A stretch of DNA of 64,000 bases, taken from Glycomyces sp. NRRL B-16210. GTDB lineage: Bacteria > Actinomycetota > Actinomycetes > Mycobacteriales > Micromonosporaceae. The notes beneath the pieces were generated by a model, which was given only the letters and a program-made list of their open reading frames with translations, did not search any database and had not been told where the DNA came from. The translations under genes were made by a program, and so were the position numbers. The DNA is taken from assembly GCF_000719515.1 (NCBI RefSeq), contig NZ_JOGR01000001.1, positions 434,001 through 498,000 on the forward strand, read 5' to 3'. Shown here one piece after another: positions 1 through 9,754 of the stretch; position 1 is the stretch's first letter; every line of letters begins with the position of its first letter.

Positions 1-1
1 G

Positions 2-730
2 CCCAACCTGTACGGCGAGCACGGGCGGCCGTACTACAACTCGTTCGTCGCCACCTTCTGCCACGAGATCGCCCACGGGCGCCGCCCGGAGACCGTCGGC
101 GAAGGCGAGGTCCCGCTCCTGCACGCCCAGGAGGCCGCCGCCGTGCTCCTCGACGAGACGGTCGAGTCGGGCCGCACCCGCGTCGAGCCGAAGGCCGAAC
201 CCAGATCGGTCGCCGAGGTGGCGGCGCTGCTGGAGGAGTTCGACGCCGAATACCGCCAAGGCCGCCTGCCCGACCTCACCGGGCCCTGGCGCACGACGCT
301 GTTCAACACCTTCCGCTCGCACCTGTTCCCGGCCCGCTACCCGGTGACGCTGCCGCCGCACACCGACGGCCGCGGCACGCTCGTGGAGTTCGTGCGCGTG
401 GCCGCCTCCGGCGGCCAGGCCTTCGTCTCCACCACCGCGCCCGGGTCGGTGCGAGGCGAACACGCGCACCTGCGCAAGTTCGAGCGTTTCGTCGTCGTCT
501 CCGGGCAGGCCGAGATCGCCGCCCGCAGGCTCTTCTCGGACCACGTCGTGCGCTTCCGCGTCGACGGCGCCTCGCCTGTGGCCGTGGACATGCCGACGAT
601 GTGGGCCCACCGCCTCACCGCCCTCGGAGACGAACCGGTGCTGGCGTGCTTCTGGGCCAACGAGGGCTACTTGCCCGAGGACGCCGACACCTACCCGTGC
701 ACCGTCGACCACCCGAGCGAGGCGCCATGA
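2..730 (+). CDS. capF: CapF/WbjC-type bifunctional UDP-sugar reductase/C3-epimerase, 5' end missing
   Basis: The reading frame is already open at base 2, so the gene starts before the window. The first visible residues (PNLYGEHGRPYYNSFVATFC) match the end of the NADPH-dependent SDR domain of CapF/WbjC. The last ~130 residues are the cupin domain (GEHAHLRKFERFVVVSGQ, then VDMPTMWAHRLTALGDE and a FWANE segment). In this family the cupin epimerises C3 and the SDR part reduces C4 of the CapE product on the way to UDP-N-acetyl-L-fucosamine. The stop overlaps the next start (ATGA), and the next gene is the matching 2-epimerase, which supports the pathway call. Confidence 0.8.
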   Translation, partial: PNLYGEHGRPYYNSFVATFCHEIAHGRRPETVGEGEVPLLHAQEAAAVLLDETVESGRTRVEPKAEPRSVAEVAALLEEFDAEYRQGRLPDLTGPWRTTLFNTFRSHLFPARYPVTLPPHTDGRGTLVEFVRVAASGGQAFVSTTAPGSVRGEHAHLRKFERFVVVSGQAEIAARRLFSDHVVRFRVDGASPVAVDMPTMWAHRLTALGDEPVLACFWANEGYLPEDADTYPCTVDHPSEAP

Positions 731-1869
731 CGAAGGTCCTCACCTTCACCGGAACGAGGCCCGAACTCATCCGCCTGTCGAGAGTGATCGACAGACTCGC
801 GCAGACCCTCGACCACGTGCTCGTCCACACCGGGCAGAACTGGGACCCGCGGCTGCGCGACGTGTTCCTCGCGGAACTGGGCCTGCCCGAACCCGACCAC
901 CAGTTCACCCTGGACGCCTCCAGCCTCGGCCGGACCCTCGCGGGAATCCTCGTCGACGCCGAAGCGGCCCTCACCGCCGAGCGGCCCGACGCCGTGCTCG
1001 TCCTGGGCGACACGAACAGCTGCATCGCCGGCCTGATGGCGCGCCGGATGCGAATCCCGGTCTACCACATGGAGGCGGGGAACCGGTGCTTCGACCTCAA
1101 CGTGCCCGAGGAGACCAACCGGAGCCTCATCGACCACATCGCCGACTTCAACCTGGTCTACACCGAGCACGCCAGGCGCAACCTGCTCGCCGAGGGCGTC
1201 CACCCGCGCAGGATCCTGCTCACCGGCTCCCCGATGCGCGAGGTCCTCGACCACCACCGCGAGGCCATCGCCGCCTCCGACGTCGTGCGCCGGCTCGGCC
1301 TCGAACCCGGCGGGTACTTCGTCGCCAGCGCCCACCGCGAGGAGAACGTCGACGACCCGCGCCGCCTGCGCCGCCTCCTCGACTGCCTGCGGGCCGTCCG
1401 CGACCGCTGGGGGCTGCCGGTGCTCGTCTCGACCCACCCGCGGACCCGCAAGCGCATGGAACTCCTGGTCGGCGACGTCGAACTCGACGACATCGCCTTC
1501 TGCGAGCCGTTCGGGTTCTTCGACTACATACGGCTGCAACAGCAGGCGCGCTGCGCCCTGTCCGACAGCGGGACCGTCAGCGAGGAGTCGGCGATCCTGG
1601 GCTTCCCGGCGGTGACGCTGCGCGACGCGATCGAGCGCCCGGAGTCGCTCGACGCCGGGTCGATCGTCGCGACCGGCCTCGATCCCGAAGGGGTCGTGGA
1701 GGCCGTGGCGACCGTGCTCGCCCGGCACGCGGCGGGCCCGGCCGGATGCGCCGAGGAGTACCGGATCGACGACACCTCCTGGCGCGTCGCCAACTTCATC
1801 CTCTCGACGGTGCGCCGCCACCGCGAATGGGCGGGCCTGCGGACCCGCGCGGAAGAGGGGGCGCGATGA
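727..1869 (+). CDS. capG: CapG/WecB-family UDP-GlcNAc 2-epimerase-like enzyme (UDP-FucNAc forming)
   Basis: The 380-aa protein starts MTKVLTFTGTRPELIRL at an ATG overlapping the capF stop. It has the family marks of non-hydrolysing 2-epimerases: the GTRPE motif, LVLGDTNSC, MEAGNRCFD, PEETNR, the SAHREENVDD segment and SDSGTVSEESAILGFP near the end. The NR and C of MEAGNRC follow the CapG/WbjD variant. In that pathway the enzyme epimerises C2 of the CapF product to give UDP-L-FucNAc. A longer reading from base 601 is open but would overlap the cupin domain of capF, so 727 is preferred. Confidence 0.87.
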   Translation: MTKVLTFTGTRPELIRLSRVIDRLAQTLDHVLVHTGQNWDPRLRDVFLAELGLPEPDHQFTLDASSLGRTLAGILVDAEAALTAERPDAVLVLGDTNSCIAGLMARRMRIPVYHMEAGNRCFDLNVPEETNRSLIDHIADFNLVYTEHARRNLLAEGVHPRRILLTGSPMREVLDHHREAIAASDVVRRLGLEPGGYFVASAHREENVDDPRRLRRLLDCLRAVRDRWGLPVLVSTHPRTRKRMELLVGDVELDDIAFCEPFGFFDYIRLQQQARCALSDSGTVSEESAILGFPAVTLRDAIERPESLDAGSIVATGLDPEGVVEAVATVLARHAAGPAGCAEEYRIDDTSWRVANFILSTVRRHREWAGLRTRAEEGAR

Positions 1870-2837
1870 GCAACGCGGTACTGGACACCGCCGGAGGCGA
1901 GGTGGGCGGCGCGGCCCGCTGGAGGTCCGAACTGGACGCCTACCTCGCCGCCGCCGAGTCCCGTCCGGTCGTGATCGGGCGCTCCCAGCGGCTCACCCCC
2001 TCCTGGCTGGTCCGCCGCGAGGCCAAGGCGCGGGGCGCCGGGCTGGTCGTCGCCGCGAACTCGGCGTCGTTCGCGTTCGGCGGCGCGCAGCGGCGCGTGC
2101 TCGTGCGCAACGCCCTGCACTTCCTGTACCCCGACGAGCAGCACCTGCTGCGGGGGCTGCCGCGCTCCTTCAAGGCCCAGATCCCGGTGATCCGCGGACT
2201 GCTGTCGAGGGCCGACCTCATCGTCGCGCCGACCTCGGCCATGGCCGACCGGGTGCGGCACCACGTGCCCGCCGCGCGAGGGCGGATCGCGGTGCGGGCC
2301 CACCCGGCGAGCCCTTCCGGGCCCTCGGTGACCGCCGACCGGCCGTTCGTGCTGGTGCCGATCGTGCCCGCGTCCTACAAGGACCTGGGCCCGCAACTGT
2401 CGGCGCTGCTGGAGGCGATCGCGCGCACCGGACGCGACCTCCGCGTCGCGGTCACGGCCATGCCCGGGCAACTGCCGCGGGCCATCGCCGCCCATCCGTC
2501 GGTCGACGCCCTCGGCATGGTGCCGACCTCCTCTGCCGGGCTGCTCTGGCGCTCGGCCGCCGCGGGCTTCTTCCCGCTGACCGTGGAGGCCTTCGGCTAC
2601 CCGCTCGCCGAGGCCCGCATCCACGGGGTGCCGGTGCTGTCGCCCGACACCGGCCAGGCCCGCGAGGTCGCCGGGCCCGCGCTGGTCCCGTTCCAGCGCG
2701 GCGACGGCGACAGCCTGGCGGCCGCACTGGAGCGCTGCGCCGAACCGGTCGCCCCCGAACCGGACGCCTTCGACCCCCGGGACTACTTCCGGTGGCTCCT
2801 GGAGACGCGGGACCCGGCCGAGGGCGGCGAGCGGTGA
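1866..2837 (+). CDS. Glycosyltransferase, GT-B fold (family 1/4 type)
   Basis: A 323-aa protein that starts in an ATGA overlap with capG. Its C-terminal half carries a GT4-like acceptor region: FVLVPIVPASYKDLGPQ, then VEAFGYPLAEARIHGVPVLS, which fits the E-x7-E type nucleotide-sugar site. The N-terminal half includes a Leu/Arg-rich stretch about a chosen partner protein or membrane face but no predicted membrane helix. It probably adds one sugar to the lipid-linked repeat unit at the inner face of the membrane. Donor and acceptor cannot be read from sequence. Confidence 0.75.
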   Translation: MSNAVLDTAGGEVGGAARWRSELDAYLAAAESRPVVIGRSQRLTPSWLVRREAKARGAGLVVAANSASFAFGGAQRRVLVRNALHFLYPDEQHLLRGLPRSFKAQIPVIRGLLSRADLIVAPTSAMADRVRHHVPAARGRIAVRAHPASPSGPSVTADRPFVLVPIVPASYKDLGPQLSALLEAIARTGRDLRVAVTAMPGQLPRAIAAHPSVDALGMVPTSSAGLLWRSAAAGFFPLTVEAFGYPLAEARIHGVPVLSPDTGQAREVAGPALVPFQRGDGDSLAAALERCAEPVAPEPDAFDPRDYFRWLLETRDPAEGGER

Positions 2838-4105
2838 CCGCCACCGCCCTGCGCGGCTTCGCCGGGTCGGTGGCCACCACCGCCGCGTGCAACGTGACGG
2901 CGGCCGCGGCCTCCGGCGTCGCCGGCATCGTCATCGCCCGGGCGCTCGGGCCGTCGCTGCGCGGCGAATACGCGGCGGTCATGGCCTGGTTCGGCGTGGC
3001 CCTGGTCGTCGGGCAGCTCGGCCAGACCGCCGCCACCACCTATTTCGTGGCCTGGGCGCCCGAGCGGGCGGGCGACTACCTCGCCACCTCCCGCAACCTC
3101 ATGGTCGCCTCCGGCGTCGCGACCCTCTTGGCCGGCCTCGCCGCCGCCCCGATGCTCGCCGAGGGCGTCGTGCTCTCGGCGTACCAGATCATGTTCGCGA
3201 CCTGCTTGGCGGCCTTCGCGGGCGCGAGCTACGTGTTCGCGCTGCACGCCGCCCGCCTGCGCCGCTGGAACCTGGTCCGGATCGTGCAGCCGACGACGTT
3301 CCTCGCGGCCGTCCTCGCCCTGCACCTGGGCGGCGAGCTGACCCTGCTGACGGCGATGGCGGCCCTGGCCGCGACGATCGCGCTGCAATCGGTCCTGGCC
3401 TACCTGCTGTGCCGCGCCAGTGGCCTCACCGGCGGCCGCGCCGACAAGGCGCTGGTCGCCCCGCTGTGCCGCTACGGCCTCGCCCAGCTCGCCGCGAGCG
3501 TACCCGCCGTGATCACCTCCCGGCTCGACCAGCTGCTGCTGTCGTTCCTGGTGGCCTCGGCGGTGCTCGGCAACTACGCGGTGGCCGTCTCGCTGACCGC
3601 GCTGGCGGTGCCGCTCGTCGCCGCGTTCGGCAACGTCGCCTTCCCCCGGCTGGCCGCCAGGACCGACTCGGCCGCAGCCCTGGCCCGGTTGCAGCGGTGG
3701 GCGCTGCTGGCCGCCGCCGCGATCGGCATCGCCCTGGCCGTGCCGGTGGCCGCGCTGGCCCCGGCGCTCATCCCCGCGGTCTTCGGCCCCGGATTCGCCG
3801 AGGCGGCCCGCCTGATGTGGCTGCTCGCGCCCGGCGGCGTCATGTTCGCCTGCGCGCAGGTCGGCGCCGACCTCCTGCGCGGCCACGGCCGGCCGATGGC
3901 GGTCGCAAGGGCGCAGTGGATCGCCGCCGTGGTCATGATCGCGCTGCTGGCGGCCCTGGTGCCGCAGTGGGGCGCGACTGGTGCCGCGCTCGCCTCCACC
4001 GCTTCGGCCGCCGCGGCGCTGCTGCTCATGCTCCGATCCCTGGCCCGGACGGCCCCGGCCGCCGATCTCCGGACCGTCCCCGAGCTCACCGGGAGGACCC
4101 GATGA
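2834..4105 (+). CDS. Wzx-like polysaccharide repeat-unit flippase (MOP superfamily)
   Basis: 423 aa beginning at a GTG inside a GTGA overlap with the upstream stop. The product is almost entirely hydrophobic, with about 12-14 membrane segments. It keeps features of lipid-linked oligosaccharide flippases: an N-terminal GIVIARALGPSLRGEYAAV segment and a mid-protein SRLDQLLLSFL element. Wzx proteins move undecaprenyl-linked repeat units across the membrane, and the Wzy-like gene five frames downstream fits that partnership. An earlier in-frame ATG at 2792 would overlap the preceding gene by 46 bases and is less likely. Confidence 0.82.
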   Translation: MTATALRGFAGSVATTAACNVTAAAASGVAGIVIARALGPSLRGEYAAVMAWFGVALVVGQLGQTAATTYFVAWAPERAGDYLATSRNLMVASGVATLLAGLAAAPMLAEGVVLSAYQIMFATCLAAFAGASYVFALHAARLRRWNLVRIVQPTTFLAAVLALHLGGELTLLTAMAALAATIALQSVLAYLLCRASGLTGGRADKALVAPLCRYGLAQLAASVPAVITSRLDQLLLSFLVASAVLGNYAVAVSLTALAVPLVAAFGNVAFPRLAARTDSAAALARLQRWALLAAAAIGIALAVPVAALAPALIPAVFGPGFAEAARLMWLLAPGGVMFACAQVGADLLRGHGRPMAVARAQWIAAVVMIALLAALVPQWGATGAALASTASAAAALLLMLRSLARTAPAADLRTVPELTGRTR

Positions 4106-4944
4106 CGCCCTCACGGCAGATGGCGGCCCTGGCCGTCGACACGCTCGGCGCCGTGATCGGCCGGGCGGCGCTGGTGCGCACCGCGCGGTTCGCGCTGCAC
4201 CGGGCCCGGCTCGACGTGCCGAACGACCCGGTGCGCAACGGCGAGTACGCGCTCCAGCGCTGGATGCTCGAATCGGCCCGGCCCGGCGCGCCGATCACCG
4301 TCCTTGACGTGGGCGCCAACGTCGGCGCCTGGTCGCAGTCGTTGCTGCGCCAGGCCGCGAGCGCGGGCCGACTCGCCCAACTTGGCCTGCACGCCTTCGA
4401 GCCCTCCGGCCACACCCACCGGCTGCTGACCGCGAGGCTCGGCGGACGGGCGCGGGTCAACCGCCTCGCGGTGTCCGACCGCTGCGGATCGGCGACGCTG
4501 CACGTGGCGGCGCCCGGGGCCGGGACCAACTCGCTGCACGGCGACCCGAACGCGCCCGTGCCCACCGAGCAGGTCGCGACCACCACCGTCGACGACTACC
4601 TCCGCGGCGAGGGCATCGAGCACGTCGACTTGATCAAGGTCGACACCGAGGGGCACGACTTCGATGTCCTCTCCGGATGCCGGCGCACACTGCGGAACCG
4701 GGCCGTCTCGCTCGTGCAGTTCGAGTACAACCACCGCTGGATACGGGCCCGCCGCTACCTCAAGGACGCCTTCGAACTGCTGGAGCCGTTCGGCTACCGG
4801 ATCGGGAAGCTCACGCCGCGCGGCATGGAGCCCTACCCCGGCTGGGACCCGGACCTGGAGACCTTCGTCGAGGGGAACTACCTCGCCGCCACCGCCGAGA
4901 CCGCCGACCGGCTGCCGCGGGTCGCGTGGTGGAAACCGCGGTGA
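4102..4944 (+). CDS. FkbM-family SAM-dependent methyltransferase
   Basis: 280 aa, ATGA overlap with the flippase gene. Motif I (VLDVGANVGAWSQSLL, about residues 69-84) binds SAM. The family-typical LIKVDTEGHDFDVLSG lies near residue 180, and LVQFEYNHRW follows. FkbM enzymes usually O-methylate sugars, so this one probably decorates the exported glycan. A second FkbM-family gene lies at the other end of the cluster on the opposite strand. The exact acceptor is unknown. Confidence 0.85.
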   Translation: MTPSRQMAALAVDTLGAVIGRAALVRTARFALHRARLDVPNDPVRNGEYALQRWMLESARPGAPITVLDVGANVGAWSQSLLRQAASAGRLAQLGLHAFEPSGHTHRLLTARLGGRARVNRLAVSDRCGSATLHVAAPGAGTNSLHGDPNAPVPTEQVATTTVDDYLRGEGIEHVDLIKVDTEGHDFDVLSGCRRTLRNRAVSLVQFEYNHRWIRARRYLKDAFELLEPFGYRIGKLTPRGMEPYPGWDPDLETFVEGNYLAATAETADRLPRVAWWKPR

Positions 4945-4987
4945 GGGCGATCCGCCGGGAACACAGACGCTGCGTGAGGAGCACATC

Positions 4988-5971
4988 GTGCACATCGGAT
5001 TGATCGGCCGCCGGGGACCCGACACGTTCCAGGCCAACATCGGCGACGGCCTGACCCGCCTGGGGCACCGGGTGACCTATCTCGGGCTCGGCCAGCCGCA
5101 GTTCCGGAGCCGACTCGCGAACCGGGCCACGGCACTCGCGGCCTCGGCGGTCGACTCACTTGAGGAGCGCCTCCAGCGGAGCGTGGTCCGCGCCGCGGCC
5201 GAATCCGAATGCGACGCCGTCATCAACACCTTCGGCGGCCTGGCACCGGGCACCGTCGCCGCACTGCGCAGGAACGGCACCCCCGTGGCCCTGTGGTTCC
5301 CCGACGCCGTCTCGAACCTCGGCCGCCAGGCCATGCTCATGGCGCCGTACTCGGCGATCTTCTTCAAGGACCCGCTGCTCGTCGCACGACTGCGGGACAC
5401 GCTCGACCTGCCCGTCTGGTACCTGCCGCAAGGATGCAACCCGCGCTCGCACCGCCCGATCGGCGAACCCGGGTCCAGGCGCGTCATCGCCGTGGTCGGC
5501 AACTGCTACCCGAGCCGCGCGGTGCTCCTGCGACGCCTCCACGACGCGGGCGTCCCCCTCGTCGTCTACGGCGCACCGCCGCCGAAGCGGGTCCGGGACC
5601 TCCTGCCGCCCCGATCGCACACCGGACACCCGGTGTTCGCCCAGGACAAGGCGAAGGTCTTCCGGGAAGCGGCCGCGGTGCTGAACAACCTCCACCCCGC
5701 CGAGATGCACGGCCTCAACGCCCGCCTGTTCGAGGCCGCCGGCTCCGGCGCTGCCGTGCTGTGCGAACGGCGCGCCGTCCTCGGCGACCTGTTCGACCTC
5801 GACTCCGAAGTGGTGCCGTTCACCGACTTCGACGAGCTGACGCTGCAAGCCAAGCGACTGCTCGACGACCCCGACCTGACCCGGCGCATCGGCGACGCGG
5901 CCAGCCGCCGCGCCCACGCCGAGCACACCTACGAGCAGCGGCTCCCGCAACTCCTGGAGCGCCTGGCATGA
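4988..5971 (+). CDS. CgeB-like glycosyltransferase
   Basis: 327 aa from a GTG at 4988, preceded by GAGGAG eight bases upstream. It opens with HIGLIGRRGPDTFQANIGDGL. The C-terminal third (VFREAAAVLNNLHPAEMHGLNARLFEAAGSGA, described here in part) matches the glycosyl-transferase-1_2 domain found in CgeB-like enzymes, where the ligand-binding Glu sits in RLFEAAGSG. This is the only gene in the cluster separated from its upstream neighbour by a real gap (43 bases). Substrate not inferable. Confidence 0.76.
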   Translation: MHIGLIGRRGPDTFQANIGDGLTRLGHRVTYLGLGQPQFRSRLANRATALAASAVDSLEERLQRSVVRAAAESECDAVINTFGGLAPGTVAALRRNGTPVALWFPDAVSNLGRQAMLMAPYSAIFFKDPLLVARLRDTLDLPVWYLPQGCNPRSHRPIGEPGSRRVIAVVGNCYPSRAVLLRRLHDAGVPLVVYGAPPPKRVRDLLPPRSHTGHPVFAQDKAKVFREAAAVLNNLHPAEMHGLNARLFEAAGSGAAVLCERRAVLGDLFDLDSEVVPFTDFDELTLQAKRLLDDPDLTRRIGDAASRRAHAEHTYEQRLPQLLERLA

Positions 5972-7134
5972 CCATGGCCCTCCGCAGCCGGACCGGCGGG
6001 CCGGTGCGCGTCGCCCTCGTCCTCGACCATCCGGCGCAGTACTTCGCGCCCGCGTTCCGGGCGCTGGCGGCCGACCGGAGGCTCCGCATCCGCGTCTACT
6101 ACTGGGACCACGCCGCCGACGGCGCCTACGACCCGGGATTCGCGCGCCGCGTCCGCTGGGACACCGACCTGCACGGGGGATACGACTGGTGGTCGCCCCG
6201 CCGACCGGCGCCTAGCTGGCATCGCGGCGCGGCGATGCTGCGCCGCCTCGGCCGCGACCGGCCGGAAGCCGTACTGTGCTTCGGCTGGGCGAACCCGGCG
6301 ACGCGCCTGGCGGTCCTCCACGCCTCACGGACCCGGACGCCGCTGCTGTACTACGGCGACACCAATCCACTGAGTCCGGTCGCGAACCGCCACCGGCACC
6401 TGCGGACCCTGATACTGCGCTGCCTGTTCCGGGCCGCCTCGGGCGCCGTCGCCACCGGCGCCCTCAACCGCGAGTTCTACCTCGCCCACGGCATGGCCCC
6501 CCACCGCGTCCACCCGGGCGTGCTGCCCGCCGACGTCGACCGGTTCGCCGCCGCGCGGACCGAGGCCCGCGACGGCTCGCCGCTCGTCATCGGCTTCGCC
6601 GGCAAGTTCATCCCCGTCAAGGGGACCGCGGACCTGATCGTCGCCGCCGCGAGGCTGCCGCGCGACGAACCGTGGGAACTGCGGCTCATCGGCGACGGCC
6701 CGCTGCGGCCCGAACTCGAGGCGCTGGCGGACGCCCACGGTCTGGGCGAGCGGGTCCGGTTCCTCGGTTTCCGGAACACCGACGAGCTCCCGACCCTGTT
6801 CGCCGACATCGACATCATGGTCATGCCCTCACACGTCGAGCCCCGCGGCCTCGTCGCGATCGAGGCCATGGCCTCCGGCGCCGCGGTGGTCGTCAGCTCG
6901 GCCACCGGGGTCTGGGGGAGTGGGGACGCCCTCGAACACGAACGGTCCGGCCTGGTGTACCCCGTCGGCGACGTCGCCGCCCTCACCAGGTGCCTGACCC
7001 GGCTCATGCGCGACCGGGCACTGCGGTCGCGATTGGCGCACGAAGCGCGGACGAGCGTCGCCGGCCTCGGCCCGGAGGGATTCGCGGCCACCGCCGCCGA
7101 CGCCCTCCTCGCCGTCGCGCGGAGCCGCCGATGA
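5968..7134 (+). CDS. Glycosyltransferase family 4 protein
   Basis: 388 aa, ATG overlapping the upstream stop; a second ATG two codons on is an alternative. The N-terminal Rossmann half starts VRVALVLDHPAQYFAPAFRAL. The C-terminal half has the GT4 signature: GFAGKFIPVKGTADLI, then MPSHVEPRGLVAIEAMASGA with the E-x7-E donor-sugar motif, and a LVYPVGDVAAL region. Position between two other glycosyltransferases and the polymerase indicates a role in building the repeat unit at the cytoplasmic face. Confidence 0.85.
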   Translation: MTMALRSRTGGPVRVALVLDHPAQYFAPAFRALAADRRLRIRVYYWDHAADGAYDPGFARRVRWDTDLHGGYDWWSPRRPAPSWHRGAAMLRRLGRDRPEAVLCFGWANPATRLAVLHASRTRTPLLYYGDTNPLSPVANRHRHLRTLILRCLFRAASGAVATGALNREFYLAHGMAPHRVHPGVLPADVDRFAAARTEARDGSPLVIGFAGKFIPVKGTADLIVAAARLPRDEPWELRLIGDGPLRPELEALADAHGLGERVRFLGFRNTDELPTLFADIDIMVMPSHVEPRGLVAIEAMASGAAVVVSSATGVWGSGDALEHERSGLVYPVGDVAALTRCLTRLMRDRALRSRLAHEARTSVAGLGPEGFAATAADALLAVARSRR

Positions 7135-8681
7135 CGCTCACCCACGATGCCGCACCACCGCACGCGACTCCACCTTTGACACTGCCTCCGACACCGCGCC
7201 CGACGCTGCCTCCGACCACTGTCCTGACCGTGCTGGCGCTCGCGGCCGGCGCGGTCGCGGCGATGCTGCCGGGCGGGTTCTGGCCGCTGAGCGTCCGCGA
7301 GGAACTGGTGCTCAGGACGATCGCGGTCACCCTGCTCGCGTTCGCCGCGCTGCGGGTCGTCACCGCCCTCCCCGGCAACGAGAACGGCATCGGCCGCTGG
7401 CGCCTCGGCCCCTGGTACCTGCTGTGGACCGCCCTCGCCTTCGGCCTGGCCTCCCTGACCTGGCTCGGGCCTCAGACCGGTTCGGCCACCCGCATCATGC
7501 CGGCCAGCGTCGTGACGGGCCTGGGCGTCCTCGCACTGGCCGTGGCCGCCTGGACGCTCGGGTACGTGCTCGGCCCGCCGCGCGCGCTCCGAGACGCGGC
7601 GCGGCGGGGCCTCGCATTCGCGCTGCGCGGCACCGGCACCACCGTCCGCGGCGGCCTCCTCCCGTGGTGCTTCTACGCGGTCGGCGCCGGCGCCCGCGTC
7701 GCCGGCGCACTCCTCACCGGCGGATTCGGGTACGTCGGCGACCCGAGCGCCCTCGTCAGCTCCGCGAACGCCTACAGCCAACTGCTGCACCTGGTCTCCA
7801 CCTTCGCGCTCTTCGGCATCGCGGCGGCCGCCTACCGGGCGTTCCACCCCGCGATCCGGGGCGGCCGGGCCACCCTGTGCGCGCTGCTCGCCGCAGAAGT
7901 CGCCCTGGGCGCCCTCGCCGGCAGCAAAGGCGCGCTCCTGCTCGCACTGGCCGCGGTCCTCATCCCCTACGGCGCGCTGCGCGGCAGGATGCCCCTCCGA
8001 GTGCTCCTGACCGGAGCGATCCTGTTCCTGTGGATCGCCGTCCCGTTCAACTCCGCGTACCGCCAAGCGGTGCGCGGCGACACCGCGAACATGACGGTCG
8101 CCGAAGCGGCCGCCGCCGCACCGCGGATCCTCACCGAGACGCTGACCGCCAAGTCACCGGTCGAGGCGGTGGGGGAGTCCGCCGACGCCATGCTCCGGCG
8201 CATCCGCGAGATCGACAGCATCGCGATCATCACCCAGATGACGCCCGAGACCATCCCGCACCGCAGCCCATGGGAGTTCGCGGCCGCGCCCGTGGTCGGG
8301 CTCGTGCCGCGCGCGGTCTGGCCCGAGAAGCCGATCTTCGCCAACGGCTACGAGTTCAGCCAGGAGTACTACGGCATCCCGTCCACGACCTACACCTCCA
8401 CGGCGATCACCGGACTCGGCGACCTGTACCGGCACGGCGGACTGTGGACGGTCGCGGTCGGAACGGCCCTGCTCGGCGCGGCGTGCCGGCTCTTCGACGC
8501 CCTGATCCGACCCGAATCCGACCCGCGGGCGCTGTGCTTCGCGCTCGTCTTCCTGCCCGTCGTCGTCAAATCCGAGATCGACATCAGCCTGCTCATCATC
8601 GGCGTCCCCGGCGGCCTCCTCGTCGCCGTCGCCGGTGCCCGCCTGATGTGCCGGCCGACCACCGCCGAGGAGCGCCCGTGA
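7131..8681 (+). CDS. Wzy-like O-antigen/capsule polymerase, polytopic membrane protein
   Basis: 516 aa from the ATG at 7131, overlapping the previous stop. After a Pro/Thr-rich cytosolic start (about 30 residues) come some 10-12 hydrophobic segments. A large loop near residues 310-410 contains conserved-looking Arg, Glu and Trp residues (SPWEFAAAP, VPRAVWPEKPIF). This is the architecture of Wzy polymerases, which share little sequence. Calling it the polymerase rests on topology and on its place among the glycosyltransferases and the Wzx gene. Confidence 0.68.
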   Translation: MTLTHDAAPPHATPPLTLPPTPRPTLPPTTVLTVLALAAGAVAAMLPGGFWPLSVREELVLRTIAVTLLAFAALRVVTALPGNENGIGRWRLGPWYLLWTALAFGLASLTWLGPQTGSATRIMPASVVTGLGVLALAVAAWTLGYVLGPPRALRDAARRGLAFALRGTGTTVRGGLLPWCFYAVGAGARVAGALLTGGFGYVGDPSALVSSANAYSQLLHLVSTFALFGIAAAAYRAFHPAIRGGRATLCALLAAEVALGALAGSKGALLLALAAVLIPYGALRGRMPLRVLLTGAILFLWIAVPFNSAYRQAVRGDTANMTVAEAAAAAPRILTETLTAKSPVEAVGESADAMLRRIREIDSIAIITQMTPETIPHRSPWEFAAAPVVGLVPRAVWPEKPIFANGYEFSQEYYGIPSTTYTSTAITGLGDLYRHGGLWTVAVGTALLGAACRLFDALIRPESDPRALCFALVFLPVVVKSEIDISLLIIGVPGGLLVAVAGARLMCRPTTAEERP

Positions 8682-9754
8682 ACCGCACCGTCCTGCTGCT
8701 CGCCCCCTCCCGCGGCCTCGGCGGCGGCATCGAGCGCTACGCGTCCGGCATCGAGGCCTCGCTGCGAGCCGTCGGGATCGACTACCGGCGAATGGACCTG
8801 CGCGAACCGGGCCTCCCCGGAGGGACGACCGCCAAGATCCGGTTCCTCGGCCGGGCCCGCCAGGCGATCCGATCGAGCCGCGCCCCCACCCGGCTCGTCC
8901 TGGCCCACCGCAACCTGCTGCCCGTCGTCTACGCGGCGGCGCGCCAGCCCCGCTACGACGGGACCACCGTGATCCTCCACGGGCACGAGACCTGGTCGGA
9001 CCAGCGGCGGCGGGCGAACCGGATCATGCGACGCCCCGACGTGCACGTCGTCGCCGGAAGCAGCTTCACCGCCGGAGCCCTGGCGCCGGTCTGCCGGGCG
9101 GGCGTGCTGCACCCGGGCATCGCCGCCGACTGGTACCGGACCCTCGTCGACGCCTCACGGCCCGAACGCGACAGCGCCGACCGCTTCGAACTGGTCACCG
9201 CCTTCCGCCTCGCCGACTGGAAGCGCAAAGGACTGCCGACCCTCCTCGAAGCGGTCGAACGCCTCGGCGACCCGAGGATCCGGCTCACCGTCTGCGGCAC
9301 CGGCCAGGTCCCTCCGGAACTGCGCGACGCGCTGGCGGCGCGACCGTGGGCCACGCTCGCGCCGAACCTCACCGAGCGCGAACTCGCCGCACGGCTCGCC
9401 CGGGCCGACCTGTTCGTCCTCGCCACCCGCACCCGATCCGGGACGGGCGCGAGCGGCGAGGGCTTCGGCCTGGCCCTCCTCGAAGCGCAGCTCGCGGGCA
9501 CACCGGTCATCGCCCCCGCCTACGGCGGCAGCCACGACGCGTTCCAGCACGGACTCACCGGCCTGGCCCCGGTCGACGAGTCGCCGCGGGCGCTCGGCTC
9601 GGCCATCGCGACGCTGCTGCACGACGACCGGCTGCGAACGCGGATGGCGGCCGCCGCGACCGCTTGGGCGCGAGAACGATTCGACCCCGGCCACTACGCC
9701 GGGCACCTCGTGCGGACCCTGCTCGGCGATGACACCTTCGGAGGAACACAGTGA
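8678..9754 (+). CDS. Glycosyltransferase family 4 protein
   Basis: 358 aa from a GTG in a GTGA overlap. It begins LLLAPSRGLGGGIERYASGI, a phosphate-binding glycine loop of GT4 enzymes. It then carries ILHGHETWSDQRRRANRIM, FRLADWKRKGLPTLLEAV and GEGFGLALLEAQLAGTPVIA with the two conserved glutamates. Length and motifs are normal for the family. It is the last glycosyltransferase of the cluster. Confidence 0.85.
   Translation: MNRTVLLLAPSRGLGGGIERYASGIEASLRAVGIDYRRMDLREPGLPGGTTAKIRFLGRARQAIRSSRAPTRLVLAHRNLLPVVYAAARQPRYDGTTVILHGHETWSDQRRRANRIMRRPDVHVVAGSSFTAGALAPVCRAGVLHPGIAADWYRTLVDASRPERDSADRFELVTAFRLADWKRKGLPTLLEAVERLGDPRIRLTVCGTGQVPPELRDALAARPWATLAPNLTERELAARLARADLFVLATRTRSGTGASGEGFGLALLEAQLAGTPVIAPAYGGSHDAFQHGLTGLAPVDESPRALGSAIATLLHDDRLRTRMAAAATAWARERFDPGHYAGHLVRTLLGDDTFGGTQ

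Noticed and set aside
691..1821. 376-codon minus-strand frame over capG
   Set aside because: Antisense shadow of a strongly supported epimerase gene without recognisable domain.
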